Program-made: the position numbers and the translations under genes
Source of the DNA: Virgibacillus litoralis
GTDB taxonomy: Bacteria; Bacillota; Bacilli; Bacillales; Amphibacillaceae
Assembly (NCBI RefSeq): GCF_017873675.1
Contig: NZ_JAGGKK010000009.1
Coordinates: forward strand, 62,001 to 126,000
DNA length: 64,000 nucleotides
Direction of reading: 5' to 3'
Shown here: positions 43,966 through 53,657 of the stretch, in pieces
Position numbering within the stretch: position 1 is the first letter of the stretch
How the letters are laid out: each line of letters starts with the position of its first letter
Notes under the pieces: generated by a model
What the model was told of the DNA's origin: nothing
What the model saw: the letters and a program-made list of their open reading frames with translations, nothing else
The model's database searches: none

Positions 43966-45159
43966 TTATTTTGTAAGCCTATATTGATAATCCTGTTTTC
44001 TTTTTTCTTCCAATAATTTAAATCGTTTTATCCACGTTATGACTTCAAAAAGTTGTCCTTTTTTCTTCGGTTGTCCCATGTTTAATTTAAGTATTATCAG
44101 TTCCAAATAAAACAAATATCGGTATATTGTAAATTGTTCCGGGATTTTCATTTGTTCAGCATCAATTCTTTTACTTCGCTTCAATTTTTCAAGAAACAAC
44201 TGACAGCTCATGTCTAGTTCACGATGCAAGTCATTAATAGATCCCTCATCAGCGGTATTTAAATGGGCTTTTTTCGATGCCTGCATAAACATGACATAGT
44301 AAAAATCAAAATAAAGGGTTCGAAAACCAATTGTCATCCAATCGATGACATGGTATCGGCCTCTTTTCGCTAGGATATTTCCCTCCCAAAAGTCTCCATG
44401 TGAAAGGACTAAATCTATATTTCCGCGATATAGAACCCGATTTAAATCTTGATTAACCTCGTTTATAAAATGCCTAATTATCTGCGTTTCCTTAATGCAG
44501 TTATACTTGGACTCGAATTGATGTAATATTGATTCCGCTGCAAATAAGTTATCTGCACTTATTTTTACAAAGTCAACTTTCTTTGGTTTAGTTGTTGACA
44601 AAATATCTATAAGTATAGGAAAGACTTCTGAGTAAAATGTAGCTAGATTATTAAAATCATAGGATGGACTACTAAGATTTATATACTTTTCTGTCATATA
44701 CCGATCTTTTTCATTCCATTGAATTAATTCTGGAGCCAATTTGCAGTTTGCTGCCTTTTGGGCCGTATTTATTTGAGCTCTTACTTCCTTCTCGGTCAAA
44801 CCGTTTACAAAAACAGTTGTCACAACGTCTTGTTTTAAATCAAAAACTTTTATTTCGCCTTGTCGCAGTTTCAATAAACAATGACCGAAACACTTTGTTT
44901 GAACAATAGAAAGCGATCCTCCTGTTTGATATCTTACTTTCACACGATAGAAATCATAAACGAATTGAACAACACGCACAGCTCTGGTTATAAACCCCGG
45001 AAAACGATTTAAAAGTGGCCACCCTGCTGTTTTTCCCAGAAATGAAAGTGGCCTCATTTTCCAGTATAATACTAGAAAAAGTTTTATAAGATTTTGATCC
45101 TGATTAATATAAATTTTGTTTCCAACAAGAAGAAACTTATAATAGTTACACTTTTCCAT
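43966..45159 (-). CDS. APH-fold phosphotransferase
   Basis: 397 aa. Catalytic loop LVLSHGDFWEGNILAKRGRYHVIDW (HGDxxxxN then IDW) of the APH/choline-kinase fold at about residues 255-280, followed by a helical domain with FDFYYVMFMQA. Poor overall likeness to the protein at 41222 apart from the motifs. ATG with AGGAGAT upstream. Probably modifies a polysaccharide precursor; antibiotic resistance is less likely from context. Confidence 0.78.
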   Translation of the reverse strand: MEKCNYYKFLLVGNKIYINQDQNLIKLFLVLYWKMRPLSFLGKTAGWPLLNRFPGFITRAVRVVQFVYDFYRVKVRYQTGGSLSIVQTKCFGHCLLKLRQGEIKVFDLKQDVVTTVFVNGLTEKEVRAQINTAQKAANCKLAPELIQWNEKDRYMTEKYINLSSPSYDFNNLATFYSEVFPILIDILSTTKPKKVDFVKISADNLFAAESILHQFESKYNCIKETQIIRHFINEVNQDLNRVLYRGNIDLVLSHGDFWEGNILAKRGRYHVIDWMTIGFRTLYFDFYYVMFMQASKKAHLNTADEGSINDLHRELDMSCQLFLEKLKRSKRIDAEQMKIPEQFTIYRYLFYLELIILKLNMGQPKKKGQLFEVITWIKRFKLLEEKRKQDYQYRLTK

Positions 45160-45231
45160 ATCTATCTCCTACTTAGTTATTCTGATTTTTTTACAAAACT
45201 GATATAACTACTTACTCTCCATATAAAACAA

Positions 45232-46302
45232 TTAGAGGATAGGTACGTTGTTATATTTACTATGAGCTTTATATGTCATAATACGTCCGACCATATACTT
45301 ACCAAAGCGGAATTGATTAAATAAATAAGCTGTGCCGATACATAAGAGCAAAGTGGATAAAAACATCAAAAATGTATAAGATGGTAAGTTTATAAATTCA
45401 GGTGGTTCTATGCTACTTAATAATCGAAAGTAAAAAAGGTTTAACAAAAATATACTAAATGAATAATTACTGATAAACATCACTAATTTGGGTACCTTTC
45501 CGATACTTGAAGACACATACACAATTAAAAATATCACTGAACTGGCATACAACAGCATATCTACCCTTTTTGAATCATAATCCAAATGAAATATTCTGTT
45601 CATCAGCAACATTAATACCAATGCTAAAAACGGCGTTACCAGCAGCCATTTTTTTCTAAAGAAGTTTAGTACGGCCTGAAAATTCCTTCCGCAGTAAAAC
45701 CCTAATACGAAATAAAAGAGCCATCCGGTAAATGGCATCCAATAGCCTTTTGTCCATATAAAATGTCCAACTGCATTATCTGGCACCTCCGTAAAATTAA
45801 AAAAAGCCAAATAAAGGAAATTAATTAATAATGCAATTGGAATAGTGTGCTTTGCAGATAATCGATCTAAATATCTCCTCAAAAATAGATGTAAGAAATA
45901 AAATTGAAATATAATTAAAATAAAATAGACCGCTGAGTCTCCAAGAAAAACACTCATTGCTATTCTAGTCATGACTTCTTGAAACGTCCATTTCTCAATT
46001 GAAATTAATGCATACACAATACTCATAAACAAATATGGAAGTAGCAGAAATTGAACTCTTTTCCTCATAAATGTATCAGGTACCTTCTCGGTATACTTAT
46101 TTGCCAAGAGAAGCTCTGAGATGAATATGAATACCGGAACCCCAAAAAGAACGGCCATATGTAACACATATGACCCAAGATAATCTATGGAAGATCCCGT
46201 TAAATATTTATTTCCGCTACCAATAGCATGACCTAATGTAACAGCCAGACAAGCTATACATCTGAGCCAAAATACTTCATTAATTAAACTTTGACTTTTC
46301 AT
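45232..46302 (-). CDS. Acyltransferase-3 family membrane protein
   Basis: 356 aa, about ten membrane segments. N-terminal EVFWLRCIACLAVTLGHAIGSG with the His, then FGVPVFIFISELLLA, fits the acyltransferase-3 family. Fourth such gene in the polysaccharide locus. It lies between an APH-fold kinase and the ABC exporter. Starts with ATG after AAAGGGGGG. Likely O-acyl modification of the repeat unit; the donor and acceptor are unknown. Confidence 0.8.
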   Translation of the reverse strand: MKSQSLINEVFWLRCIACLAVTLGHAIGSGNKYLTGSSIDYLGSYVLHMAVLFGVPVFIFISELLLANKYTEKVPDTFMRKRVQFLLLPYLFMSIVYALISIEKWTFQEVMTRIAMSVFLGDSAVYFILIIFQFYFLHLFLRRYLDRLSAKHTIPIALLINFLYLAFFNFTEVPDNAVGHFIWTKGYWMPFTGWLFYFVLGFYCGRNFQAVLNFFRKKWLLVTPFLALVLMLLMNRIFHLDYDSKRVDMLLYASSVIFLIVYVSSSIGKVPKLVMFISNYSFSIFLLNLFYFRLLSSIEPPEFINLPSYTFLMFLSTLLLCIGTAYLFNQFRFGKYMVGRIMTYKAHSKYNNVPIL

Positions 46303-46457
46303 TTGAGCCCCCCTTTAGTTTCTCTTATGCCAGTTAATAATTTTATAAGTTTTTAACTATTATTTATAAGTATTTCTCATTTCAATTACAATTCAGAAAA
46401 TCATGTTTTAGTCATCTACGATAACCGATTTCCTTACATAGGCATCGCAATATTATT

Positions 46458-48233
46458 TCAGATAATTGATTTTTCCAATTTATTCTCCACTGCTACCAGT
46501 TCTGCTTTGCTAATTTTGAAGACAATATCACAATTTTCTATTGTGCTTAGCCTATGCGCAATAATAATCAATGTCTTTTCACCTTTTAATCCATCAATAG
46601 CCTTCATGATTTCTTTTTCTGTTTCATTATCCAATGCTGATGTTGCTTCATCCATGAATAATATCTCCGGGTTGTGATATAAGGCTCGTGCTATCCCTAT
46701 ACGTTGTCGTTGACCACCAGAGAGTCTTACACCTCGTTCTCCAACTTCTGTATCCAATTTGTCTGGAAGTTCCTCAACAAACTCCTTTAATTGCGCTTGA
46801 TCTAGTGCCCGCCATACCTCCTTATCATCTATTTGTTCTTTATTTATTCCAAAAGCAACATTGCCACGTATCGTATCATCTGACAAAAATATAGCTTGTG
46901 GAATATAGCCTATTTTTTGTTGCCACAACAACTTCTGATCCTGCAAACTTTTTTCGTCTATCAAAACTGATCCCTTTTCCGGACGAAACAGTCCGAGAAT
47001 TATATCAACTAGTGTTGTTTTTCCTGCTCCCGATTCTCCGACAAATGCCACAGAACTACCTATAGGCACCGTAAGTGATACATCCTTTATTGAATAGGTA
47101 TCTTGATTTGGATATCTAAAGGAAACATCTTTTACTCTTATTGAATCCTTAAACGTTCTTTCACCTCGATTAATTACCACTGATTCTTTGCTGCTTTTTA
47201 TTTTTCCGTATTCATCTTTGTTTAAAAATAAATCATCGTAAACAACTGAAAGAGCAGGTTGATTGTATCTAATACTTGTAATCAGTGATACAACTCTAGT
47301 AATGGATGGCATTAATCTAAAAGCTGCCATAGCGAATAGCGCCATTGTAGAAATAAGCTGAGTCATACCTGTGCCTTGAAAAACAATAATTAACATCGTA
47401 ATAAGAACAATAGATACCAGCAGTGTTTCGATAAATAACCTAGGTGCCAGTTCCAACATCTTCATGTATCTGCTATTATTAGCCTTTATCTGGCTTTGTG
47501 AAGTATAGGAATTGATAAAAAAACTTTCTTTACCTGAGACTTTAACCTCTTTACTTGCTCCCAAACCTTGGTTCACCCACTTTATCATCATTCCACTTAC
47601 TTTTTGCTGTTCCTTACCAAGAAGACTTATTTTTTTGCGGAGGATGGCAAAAAATAAAAAAACACTTCCACCTAACAAGATAGAAGCTACTAAAGTTGCA
47701 ACTGGAGCCGTTACCAATAATAAAACTAAAATACATGTAATAACCAGAAACTCTGTGATTAGTTGAAAGCCTGCCATAACGATTCCCTTAAAAACCTTTG
47801 ATACCTCACCGTTTACATTACGCAGTAACTGTGCTGTATTTCGCTGTAAATGGAAGGTATACGGCTTTTTTAAATACTCCTTAAATAATTCTCGGGATAA
47901 TTTAACCTGTTGATTTAAGATCACTCTAAATTGAGTATAATTAAAGAGGAGTAAATACAAGTTTTTTAAAATAAATACTGCTAGTAAAGTTACAACAGAA
48001 AATATTATAAAAGTTGTCGTTGATTCAAATTGGAACAAATCATAAATATATGATAATATAGCTTGCTCCTGAATAATTGATGGGTCTGTTACTATACCAA
48101 CAAATGGAACAATTAATCCGATACCAATAGTTTCAAATAACGCTGCTGCTATCATCATAAAAAATAAAATGATTAATTTCTTCTTTTCTCTTTTGTTAAA
48201 AAGATTTAACAATTTAACTAAGGATACTTTCAA
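46458..48233 (-). CDS. ABC exporter / lipid-linked oligosaccharide flippase-like (PglK type)
   Basis: 591 aa. I choose the TTG at 48233 with GGGGAGG upstream; the longer frame has no site. Six membrane segments include LFETIGIGLIVPFVGIV, a sequence typical of PglK-like flippases, then an ATPase with Walker A GESGAGKT, signature RLSGGQRQR and Walker B ILFMDEATSALD. In this locus it could flip the lipid-linked repeat unit or its precursors, since no Wzx is seen. A decayed fragment of a paralogue lies at 49320. Confidence 0.85.
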   Translation of the reverse strand: MKVSLVKLLNLFNKREKKKLIILFFMMIAAALFETIGIGLIVPFVGIVTDPSIIQEQAILSYIYDLFQFESTTTFIIFSVVTLLAVFILKNLYLLLFNYTQFRVILNQQVKLSRELFKEYLKKPYTFHLQRNTAQLLRNVNGEVSKVFKGIVMAGFQLITEFLVITCILVLLLVTAPVATLVASILLGGSVFLFFAILRKKISLLGKEQQKVSGMMIKWVNQGLGASKEVKVSGKESFFINSYTSQSQIKANNSRYMKMLELAPRLFIETLLVSIVLITMLIIVFQGTGMTQLISTMALFAMAAFRLMPSITRVVSLITSIRYNQPALSVVYDDLFLNKDEYGKIKSSKESVVINRGERTFKDSIRVKDVSFRYPNQDTYSIKDVSLTVPIGSSVAFVGESGAGKTTLVDIILGLFRPEKGSVLIDEKSLQDQKLLWQQKIGYIPQAIFLSDDTIRGNVAFGINKEQIDDKEVWRALDQAQLKEFVEELPDKLDTEVGERGVRLSGGQRQRIGIARALYHNPEILFMDEATSALDNETEKEIMKAIDGLKGEKTLIIIAHRLSTIENCDIVFKISKAELVAVENKLEKSII

Positions 48234-48286
48234 TTTTTTCCTCCCCTTTTTTGACACTATAAACCAATACATTAAAAATCATTCTC

Positions 48287-49217
48287 TTATTCAGCTTTCG
48301 AAAGAGTTAGATGCTTCCCAAATAATTCATCAAATTTAACATCACTAAACTTTCCAAATCCGTTATTGGGTGTAAATGTTAATTCACCAACATATATTTT
48401 TCCTTGGCTATAATATAAGTCCACACGAACAAATGGAAATCCATCAGAAAGTTTACGAGATATCTCTAACATTTCATTATAATGATACGGTTTCTCTACA
48501 CTATTATTTGTATCTGGTATTCCATTAATGTTCATATTTAACCAATTCCAATTTACATCATAGTACCCTTTTTCTCTCACATTTTTCCGTAACTGTAACT
48601 GCCACTGCATACTTTGGCTCACCACGGTAACAGTAAAATTTATATTCTTTCATAGCTCCATTAGGGTCGCCTATTAGTTGTTCAATTATTACTTTTCCCC
48701 TTATATTTTTGTAATTCTTTTCTCCTGAGATATAAAAATAATTTGTATTTATCCATTTCGTAATCTTCTTTTTTGCAAAATTCCAATCCAGTTTTGATTT
48801 ATCTTTAACAATCATGTTCCAACCAGACCCATGTGTTGCTTTTATCACAAATTTCTCAGGAAGTGAATCTAAATCAATATCACTAGCACTCTTATAAACT
48901 CCTATCTTCGGAATTAAATAGTCCTTACCTACCGTCTCATGTACATAACTTCTCACTTCATTTTTATCAACATATTTAGAATAATTCTCTAAAGAACCAT
49001 ACAGTTTTAGCCATTGAATTTTTTCTGTAAGTGTAATTGGTTCTTTAAAATTAATGTTATAGCCATGTTGTTTTAGAAAATTTTTTTTGATAAATTTTTT
49101 GTGTGTATATGGTATTAGAAATCTTGATTTTTCTTTTAACCTTTCTATGTTATTCAAACTTTTAGTTACCATTTTTTTTAAATGACTTATCATATAAAGT
49201 ACGGTATCCCTTACCAT
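48287..49217 (-). pseudogene. TupA-like ATP-grasp gene, one frameshift
   Basis: Two frames overlap between 48558 and 48625 and together match the intact neighbour at 49449 along its length: NFKEPITLTEKIQWLKLYGSLE, FVIKATHGSGWNMIVKDKS, VIIEQLIGDPNGAMKEYKFYCYRGEPK, then GYYDVNWNWLNMNI to the end. The break is an AAAAA run near 48591; removing one A restores the frame. ATG 49217 with AGGGGG upstream. Either a recent pseudogene or a sequencing error; the other copy could make it dispensable. Confidence 0.82.
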
Positions 49218-49319
49218 AAAATATAGCCCCCTACCTAGAACAATAAATTCTTATATACCTGGATACTCTTTAAATATTGGACTTAAATAATTTTTCCAGA
49301 CAATCTACTTTAAGTATTT

Positions 49320-49376
49320 TGGATGGAGCCACAAAAAATAAAATACTTCTACCTGGTAAGATAGAAGTGTAAATTG
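49320..49376 (-). pseudogene. Tiny remnant of an ABC-exporter membrane domain
   Basis: On the minus strand the translation TSILPGRSILFFVAP parallels ASILLGGSVFLFFAI of the intact exporter (residues about 190-205), and the DNA matches 47641-47690 over about 50 nt. Lying between the two TupA-like copies, it is the trace of an exporter copy lost after duplication. Short, so moderate confidence. Confidence 0.55.
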
Positions 49377-49448
49377 TTAATTGAATTATATCTAATAAAA
49401 AGTAATCAGTTCTTCCTATTCTTGTTAATGGTTTTTAAAACTTTCCAT

Positions 49449-50342
49449 TTACAAAAGAATTAAATGTTTGCCAAATAGTCTATCAAATTCAATATCACTA
49501 AATTTCGCAAAACCATTACATGAAGTAAATGTTAACTCACCAACATATATTTTTCCTTGATTATAATATAAGTCAACACGTACAAAAGCAAATTCATTAG
49601 ACAACTTACAGCATATACCTAACATTTCATTATAATGATACGGTTTCTTCACACTATTCATCGTAATGGGTTGATCATTTATATTCATATTTAACCCATT
49701 CCAATTTAGATCATAAAATTCAAGGTGCCTCAACTCAGGATCAGAAACAACCATTATAAATTGAGGTTGACCATGATAACAATAAAACTTATATTCCTTC
49801 ATATCCTGAGCAGGATCTTCTAATAATTGTTCAATTACTACTCTGCCTTCTATATTCTTATAATTCTTTTCTCCTGAGATATAATAGTAATTCGTATTTA
49901 TCCACTTTTCAATTCCTTTTTTAGCTAAAAACCAATCTACATTCGATTTATCTTTAACAATCATATTCCAGCCAGAACCATGTGTGGCCTTAATAACAAA
50001 CTTCTCGGGAAGTGAATCTACATTTATTTCATAAGCGCTCTTATAAACCCCAATTAATGGAATCAAATAGTCCTTTCCTATTTTCTTTTTTACATAATTC
50101 CTTACTTCATACTTATCAGCGTATTTCGTATGTTTTTCTAAAGACCCGTATAACTTTATCCATTGAATCTTTTCCGAAAGAGTAGTGGGGTTGTCGAAGC
50201 TAACATTATATCCATGATGCTTCAAAAATCTTTTTTTAATAAATCTTTTATGCGTAAAAGGGAATAGAAACCTAGATTGGTTTTTTAGGTTTATTGAAAT
50301 ATTTATGATCTTAATTAATAAATTCTTGAATTTACCTGCCAT
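49449..50342 (-). CDS. TupA-like ATP-grasp ligase
   Basis: 297 aa. ATP-grasp of the TupA (teichuronopeptide) type: LSEKIQWIKLYGSLEKHTKYADKYEVRNYV, FVIKATHGSGWNMIVKDKS (phosphate-binding strand and loop), VVIEQLLEDPAQDMKEYKFYC, and a C-terminal VDLYYNQGKIYVGELTF. These enzymes are thought to form amide or peptide bonds to surface polymers, for example an amino acid on a uronic acid. Ugd in the locus gives a possible acceptor. ATG with GGGGGGAG upstream. Confidence 0.82.
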   Translation of the reverse strand: MAGKFKNLLIKIINISINLKNQSRFLFPFTHKRFIKKRFLKHHGYNVSFDNPTTLSEKIQWIKLYGSLEKHTKYADKYEVRNYVKKKIGKDYLIPLIGVYKSAYEINVDSLPEKFVIKATHGSGWNMIVKDKSNVDWFLAKKGIEKWINTNYYYISGEKNYKNIEGRVVIEQLLEDPAQDMKEYKFYCYHGQPQFIMVVSDPELRHLEFYDLNWNGLNMNINDQPITMNSVKKPYHYNEMLGICCKLSNEFAFVRVDLYYNQGKIYVGELTFTSCNGFAKFSDIEFDRLFGKHLILL

Positions 50343-50386
50343 TATAACTCCCCCCTAATAAATTTTTCTCTTCCTTATTTATCTAT

Positions 50387-51397
50387 TCAAACAGTGTTTG
50401 GCCTTTTAATAATAAAAGTGTATAAACTGTACATATTGTAAAATATGCTTCCCAAAAAATAATTTCGGACAACTATTTTTAAAATTACTTTTGCTTTAAA
50501 AGGTTCTCCCTTTATTAATTCCTTAAAGTATTTATTCTTGTTTATATCTATCCGCATAGATCTCCACTTTTTGTACAATACTTTACTAAATTTATTCTTG
50601 TTTATGTATATCATGTCTTTATTAAAGTTATGAGTGAATGCCAGATATTCAAACTCTTCCTTATGGGTTTCTAACATATTATGTTCTTTTAACTGTTTAC
50701 GAACGAAACTTGTTGCTTTCTCAACCTCTAATAATAATGGCGAGATTGTATTTGAAACCGAGTTAATTCTAGAGTTGAAATAAAAATATAAATACTCATC
50801 TACAACACAGGCATTGGGTAAATGAATACCCAGGGAGCATGAGAATGCTAAATCCTGCGCCTTAGCAATACCATTTGGAAAGGTAACGTCTTTTTCTATA
50901 ATGAACTTCCTTTTTATTAACTTACTCCATAATGATGGCATTATTTTATTTGTCATTACCATATTTAGAAATTTTTCACCAGTTATCTTTTCATACTCTT
51001 GTTTTGTATAGTTTTTTTTATTTTTCTCTCCATCTGTATAGATAAAGTTGTAACATACTATATCATAATCACTCTGTTCAGCCTTATTATATAGTACTTC
51101 AGCCGCGTCTTCAGTCAACCAATCATCACCATCTACAAACAAAACATACTCACCACTAGAAGCTTTAAACCCCTCCTCTCTTGCCCGCATTACTCCTGCA
51201 TTTTTTTGATCAATTATACTAATTCTATCATCCTTCTTACAGGTTTCCTTTATTTCCAGTAACGTGTCGTCTGTGGAACCGTCGTTTACTACAATTATTT
51301 CAATATCTTGTAATGTTTGATTCATGAGAGAATCTATACATTTTTTAATATAATTTTCTATATTATATGCCGCTACTATAAAACTAACTTTTGGCAT
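50387..51397 (-). CDS. GT2-family glycosyltransferase
   Basis: 336 aa GT-A fold. N-terminal VSFIVAAYNIENYIKKCIDSLMNQT, the acceptor-metal motif LFVDGDDWL (residues about 88-96) and a helical C-terminal half. Inverting transfer of a sugar from a nucleotide donor is expected; donor and acceptor cannot be read. First of two adjacent GT2 genes; very AT-rich, with lower GC than the nrd region. Confidence 0.88.
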   Translation of the reverse strand: MPKVSFIVAAYNIENYIKKCIDSLMNQTLQDIEIIVVNDGSTDDTLLEIKETCKKDDRISIIDQKNAGVMRAREEGFKASSGEYVLFVDGDDWLTEDAAEVLYNKAEQSDYDIVCYNFIYTDGEKNKKNYTKQEYEKITGEKFLNMVMTNKIMPSLWSKLIKRKFIIEKDVTFPNGIAKAQDLAFSCSLGIHLPNACVVDEYLYFYFNSRINSVSNTISPLLLEVEKATSFVRKQLKEHNMLETHKEEFEYLAFTHNFNKDMIYINKNKFSKVLYKKWRSMRIDINKNKYFKELIKGEPFKAKVILKIVVRNYFLGSIFYNMYSLYTFIIKRPNTV

Positions 51398-51419
51398 TAA
51401 AATATCCCCTTTATAAATT

Positions 51420-52448
51420 CTAATAAATCAGTTTAATTGTCATCTTCAATCTTATTAATTTCATAAATGCTTTTGTTCTCCTTTTTATACATAAGATTTT
51501 TAATATCTTATAGAAGTGAGATGGACAATTGTAAACAGATATATCCGATACAAACTCATCATTTTCCATTATTGATTTCAGAACTTTATACTTGTCATGT
51601 TTAGTTAAATCATTATTCATTATTACTTTATGCATGTAATTCAAGGTAACACCAGTAAAGTAATCTCTTACATTAGCGATCTTATCTTCTTTGTTATATT
51701 CCTTACATAGTTTAATTAAAAAGTTTTTATTGTCTAATATATTCTCATGAAAATTGGGCATAAAGATATTAGTAAGTGAGTCCCTGTTACGGATATAATA
51801 GTTATATAAAGGACTATTAATGTATACTAAACTATTTACGATTGTGATTAATCGAAAATTTAATCTCGCATCTTCGCTATGGTCTTTATCCTCATCAAAC
51901 CTGATTAATTCATCCGTGTTAAATAAAGATTTCTTATATAGTTTGTTAACACTAGAGGCTATACTGTAATTATTATTATCAATAATTGAAGGTATTATAT
52001 CTTCTCTAATTGTATTTTCATCTATAACTCCGGTCTGATTATTCCATATTGGAGTAATTGTTGTAGTTTCATTTCTTAGGTTTATTATTCTAATTGGGCA
52101 TATAACTATATCTGCCTTAGAATGTTTAATTGCTCTAAACAGCTCACTATACATGGTTGACTCGATAGTATCGTCGGGATCAACAAAACCTATGTAATCT
52201 CCTTTTGCAATATCAATCCCTCTATTTCTTGCTGAAGAAACACCCCCGTTTTGTTTGTGTACCACATGTATTCTGTCATCTTTAGCTGCATATTCGTCAC
52301 AGATATCACCACTCATATCTGTCGATCCATCATTGACAAGAATTAATTCAAAGTCTTTAAAAGTTTGGGTAAGAATAGAGTTGATACATTGTCGAATATA
52401 TTGATCAACATTATAAATAGGCACAATAATACTAATTTTAGGGTTCAT
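51420..52448 (-). CDS. GT2-family glycosyltransferase
   Basis: 342 aa GT-A fold. ISIIVPIYNVDQYIRQCINSILTQT at the start, GFVDPDDTI as the DxD-like motif, and NGGVSSARNRGID between. It starts with no gap after the GT4 stop, using GAGGTTAAATAA inside that gene's end as ribosome site. Part of the sugar-assembly run; specificity unknown. Confidence 0.88.
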   Translation of the reverse strand: MNPKISIIVPIYNVDQYIRQCINSILTQTFKDFELILVNDGSTDMSGDICDEYAAKDDRIHVVHKQNGGVSSARNRGIDIAKGDYIGFVDPDDTIESTMYSELFRAIKHSKADIVICPIRIINLRNETTTITPIWNNQTGVIDENTIREDIIPSIIDNNNYSIASSVNKLYKKSLFNTDELIRFDEDKDHSEDARLNFRLITIVNSLVYINSPLYNYYIRNRDSLTNIFMPNFHENILDNKNFLIKLCKEYNKEDKIANVRDYFTGVTLNYMHKVIMNNDLTKHDKYKVLKSIMENDEFVSDISVYNCPSHFYKILKILCIKRRTKAFMKLIRLKMTIKLIY

Positions 52449-53657
52449 TTATTTAACCTCACTTAGGTTATTAAAATAATCTGCTGCTTGTTGTGTTGTA
52501 TCCATCATGTTGTCAATTAAATTATTTGACAGTTTCTCTCGCACTTCAGGGGTATCTATTAAGTATTTAATACTTTCATAAAGCTCATTGAAGTTCCCCT
52601 TAACAATCAATCCATTAAACCCATCTGTAATTTGTTCTTTTGCACCGGTAAAATCAGTAGTAACAATTGGCTTATATAAACACTTTGCTTCTGCCAATGT
52701 GAGACAAAATCCTTCATGTCTGGATGGCTGAACATATATATCTGCATTTTTTACATATGGATAAGGATTCATTTTACTGCCTAACAACATAAAACTTTCT
52801 TCTAATTGATATTCGTTTATCAGCTTCTCATAATCACTTCTCGCCCTACCTTCCCCAATACAATACCATCTGACTTTATATCCATCTTGCTTTAGCTTTG
52901 ATAATACTTGAATTGCCATATCCTGACCTTTTTCCTTTGACAATCTGCCTACCGTAACAATTTTTATTCCTTTATAGTTCTTGTCAAAATTCACATGCTC
53001 CATTGACATTTCATGAATCACTTTATTTTGAATAATGTTCGGAAAAACTTTAGGCTTATCTTTATAATATGGGAGAACCTTCAACAATCGCTGCTTTGCT
53101 TCCTCGGAAACAGCATGCACACTATCAAATTGTTGATGTAATTTCGTATACAACTTTTTATTAATCACATGTTTTTCAACATCGAAATGTATCCAAGTTG
53201 ATTTATTATACGCCTTTACTTTATTAGCAACATAATAATCTATAACTTCTGTCGGTCCTTGGTATGCAATAGCAATATCGAATGACCTTGGATACTCAGG
53301 AATTTCCTTAAATAATGGTCTATAGTATATATACCGATCATTTAGCTTTTTGGATATAAAGTAAGTACAGACAAATAATAGTGCCTTAATGAATCGTCCG
53401 GATTTAAGAAAATCAATAACCGTTTTTTGTGGCGGCTGCATGATGACTGGCTTTAACTCTTGATACCAGGTGACTTCTTCAACCTTTACCCAATCGGGAA
53501 CTAGGTTAAGGAAACCACCCTTTTTTTCCAGGAGTAGCAACGTAACCGTATATTTATCTTTCGGTATCGATGAAAGTAAAGATAAAAAGGACTTTTCCAC
53601 ACCACCAACATTCATACTGCTAAGCATAAATAAAATACTTTTTTTAATTAGTCTCAC
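52449..53657 (-). CDS. GT4-family glycosyltransferase
   Basis: 402 aa GT-B fold. The N-terminal FMLSSMNVGGVEKSFLSLLSS loop binds the acceptor, KIVTVGRLSKEKGQD opens the donor domain, and YVQPSRHEGFCLTLAEAKCL is the ExxxxxxxE donor motif. It starts with GTG overlapping the preceding stop (GTGA), so translation is coupled. Closely related to the next gene at 53654, probably a tandem duplication. Confidence 0.88.
   Translation of the reverse strand: MRLIKKSILFMLSSMNVGGVEKSFLSLLSSIPKDKYTVTLLLLEKKGGFLNLVPDWVKVEEVTWYQELKPVIMQPPQKTVIDFLKSGRFIKALLFVCTYFISKKLNDRYIYYRPLFKEIPEYPRSFDIAIAYQGPTEVIDYYVANKVKAYNKSTWIHFDVEKHVINKKLYTKLHQQFDSVHAVSEEAKQRLLKVLPYYKDKPKVFPNIIQNKVIHEMSMEHVNFDKNYKGIKIVTVGRLSKEKGQDMAIQVLSKLKQDGYKVRWYCIGEGRARSDYEKLINEYQLEESFMLLGSKMNPYPYVKNADIYVQPSRHEGFCLTLAEAKCLYKPIVTTDFTGAKEQITDGFNGLIVKGNFNELYESIKYLIDTPEVREKLSNNLIDNMMDTTQQAADYFNNLSEVK

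Noticed and set aside
41222-45159. Antibiotic (aminoglycoside) resistance genes
   Set aside because: APH-fold motifs only; the polysaccharide context and lack of likeness to known resistance enzymes make it unsupported.
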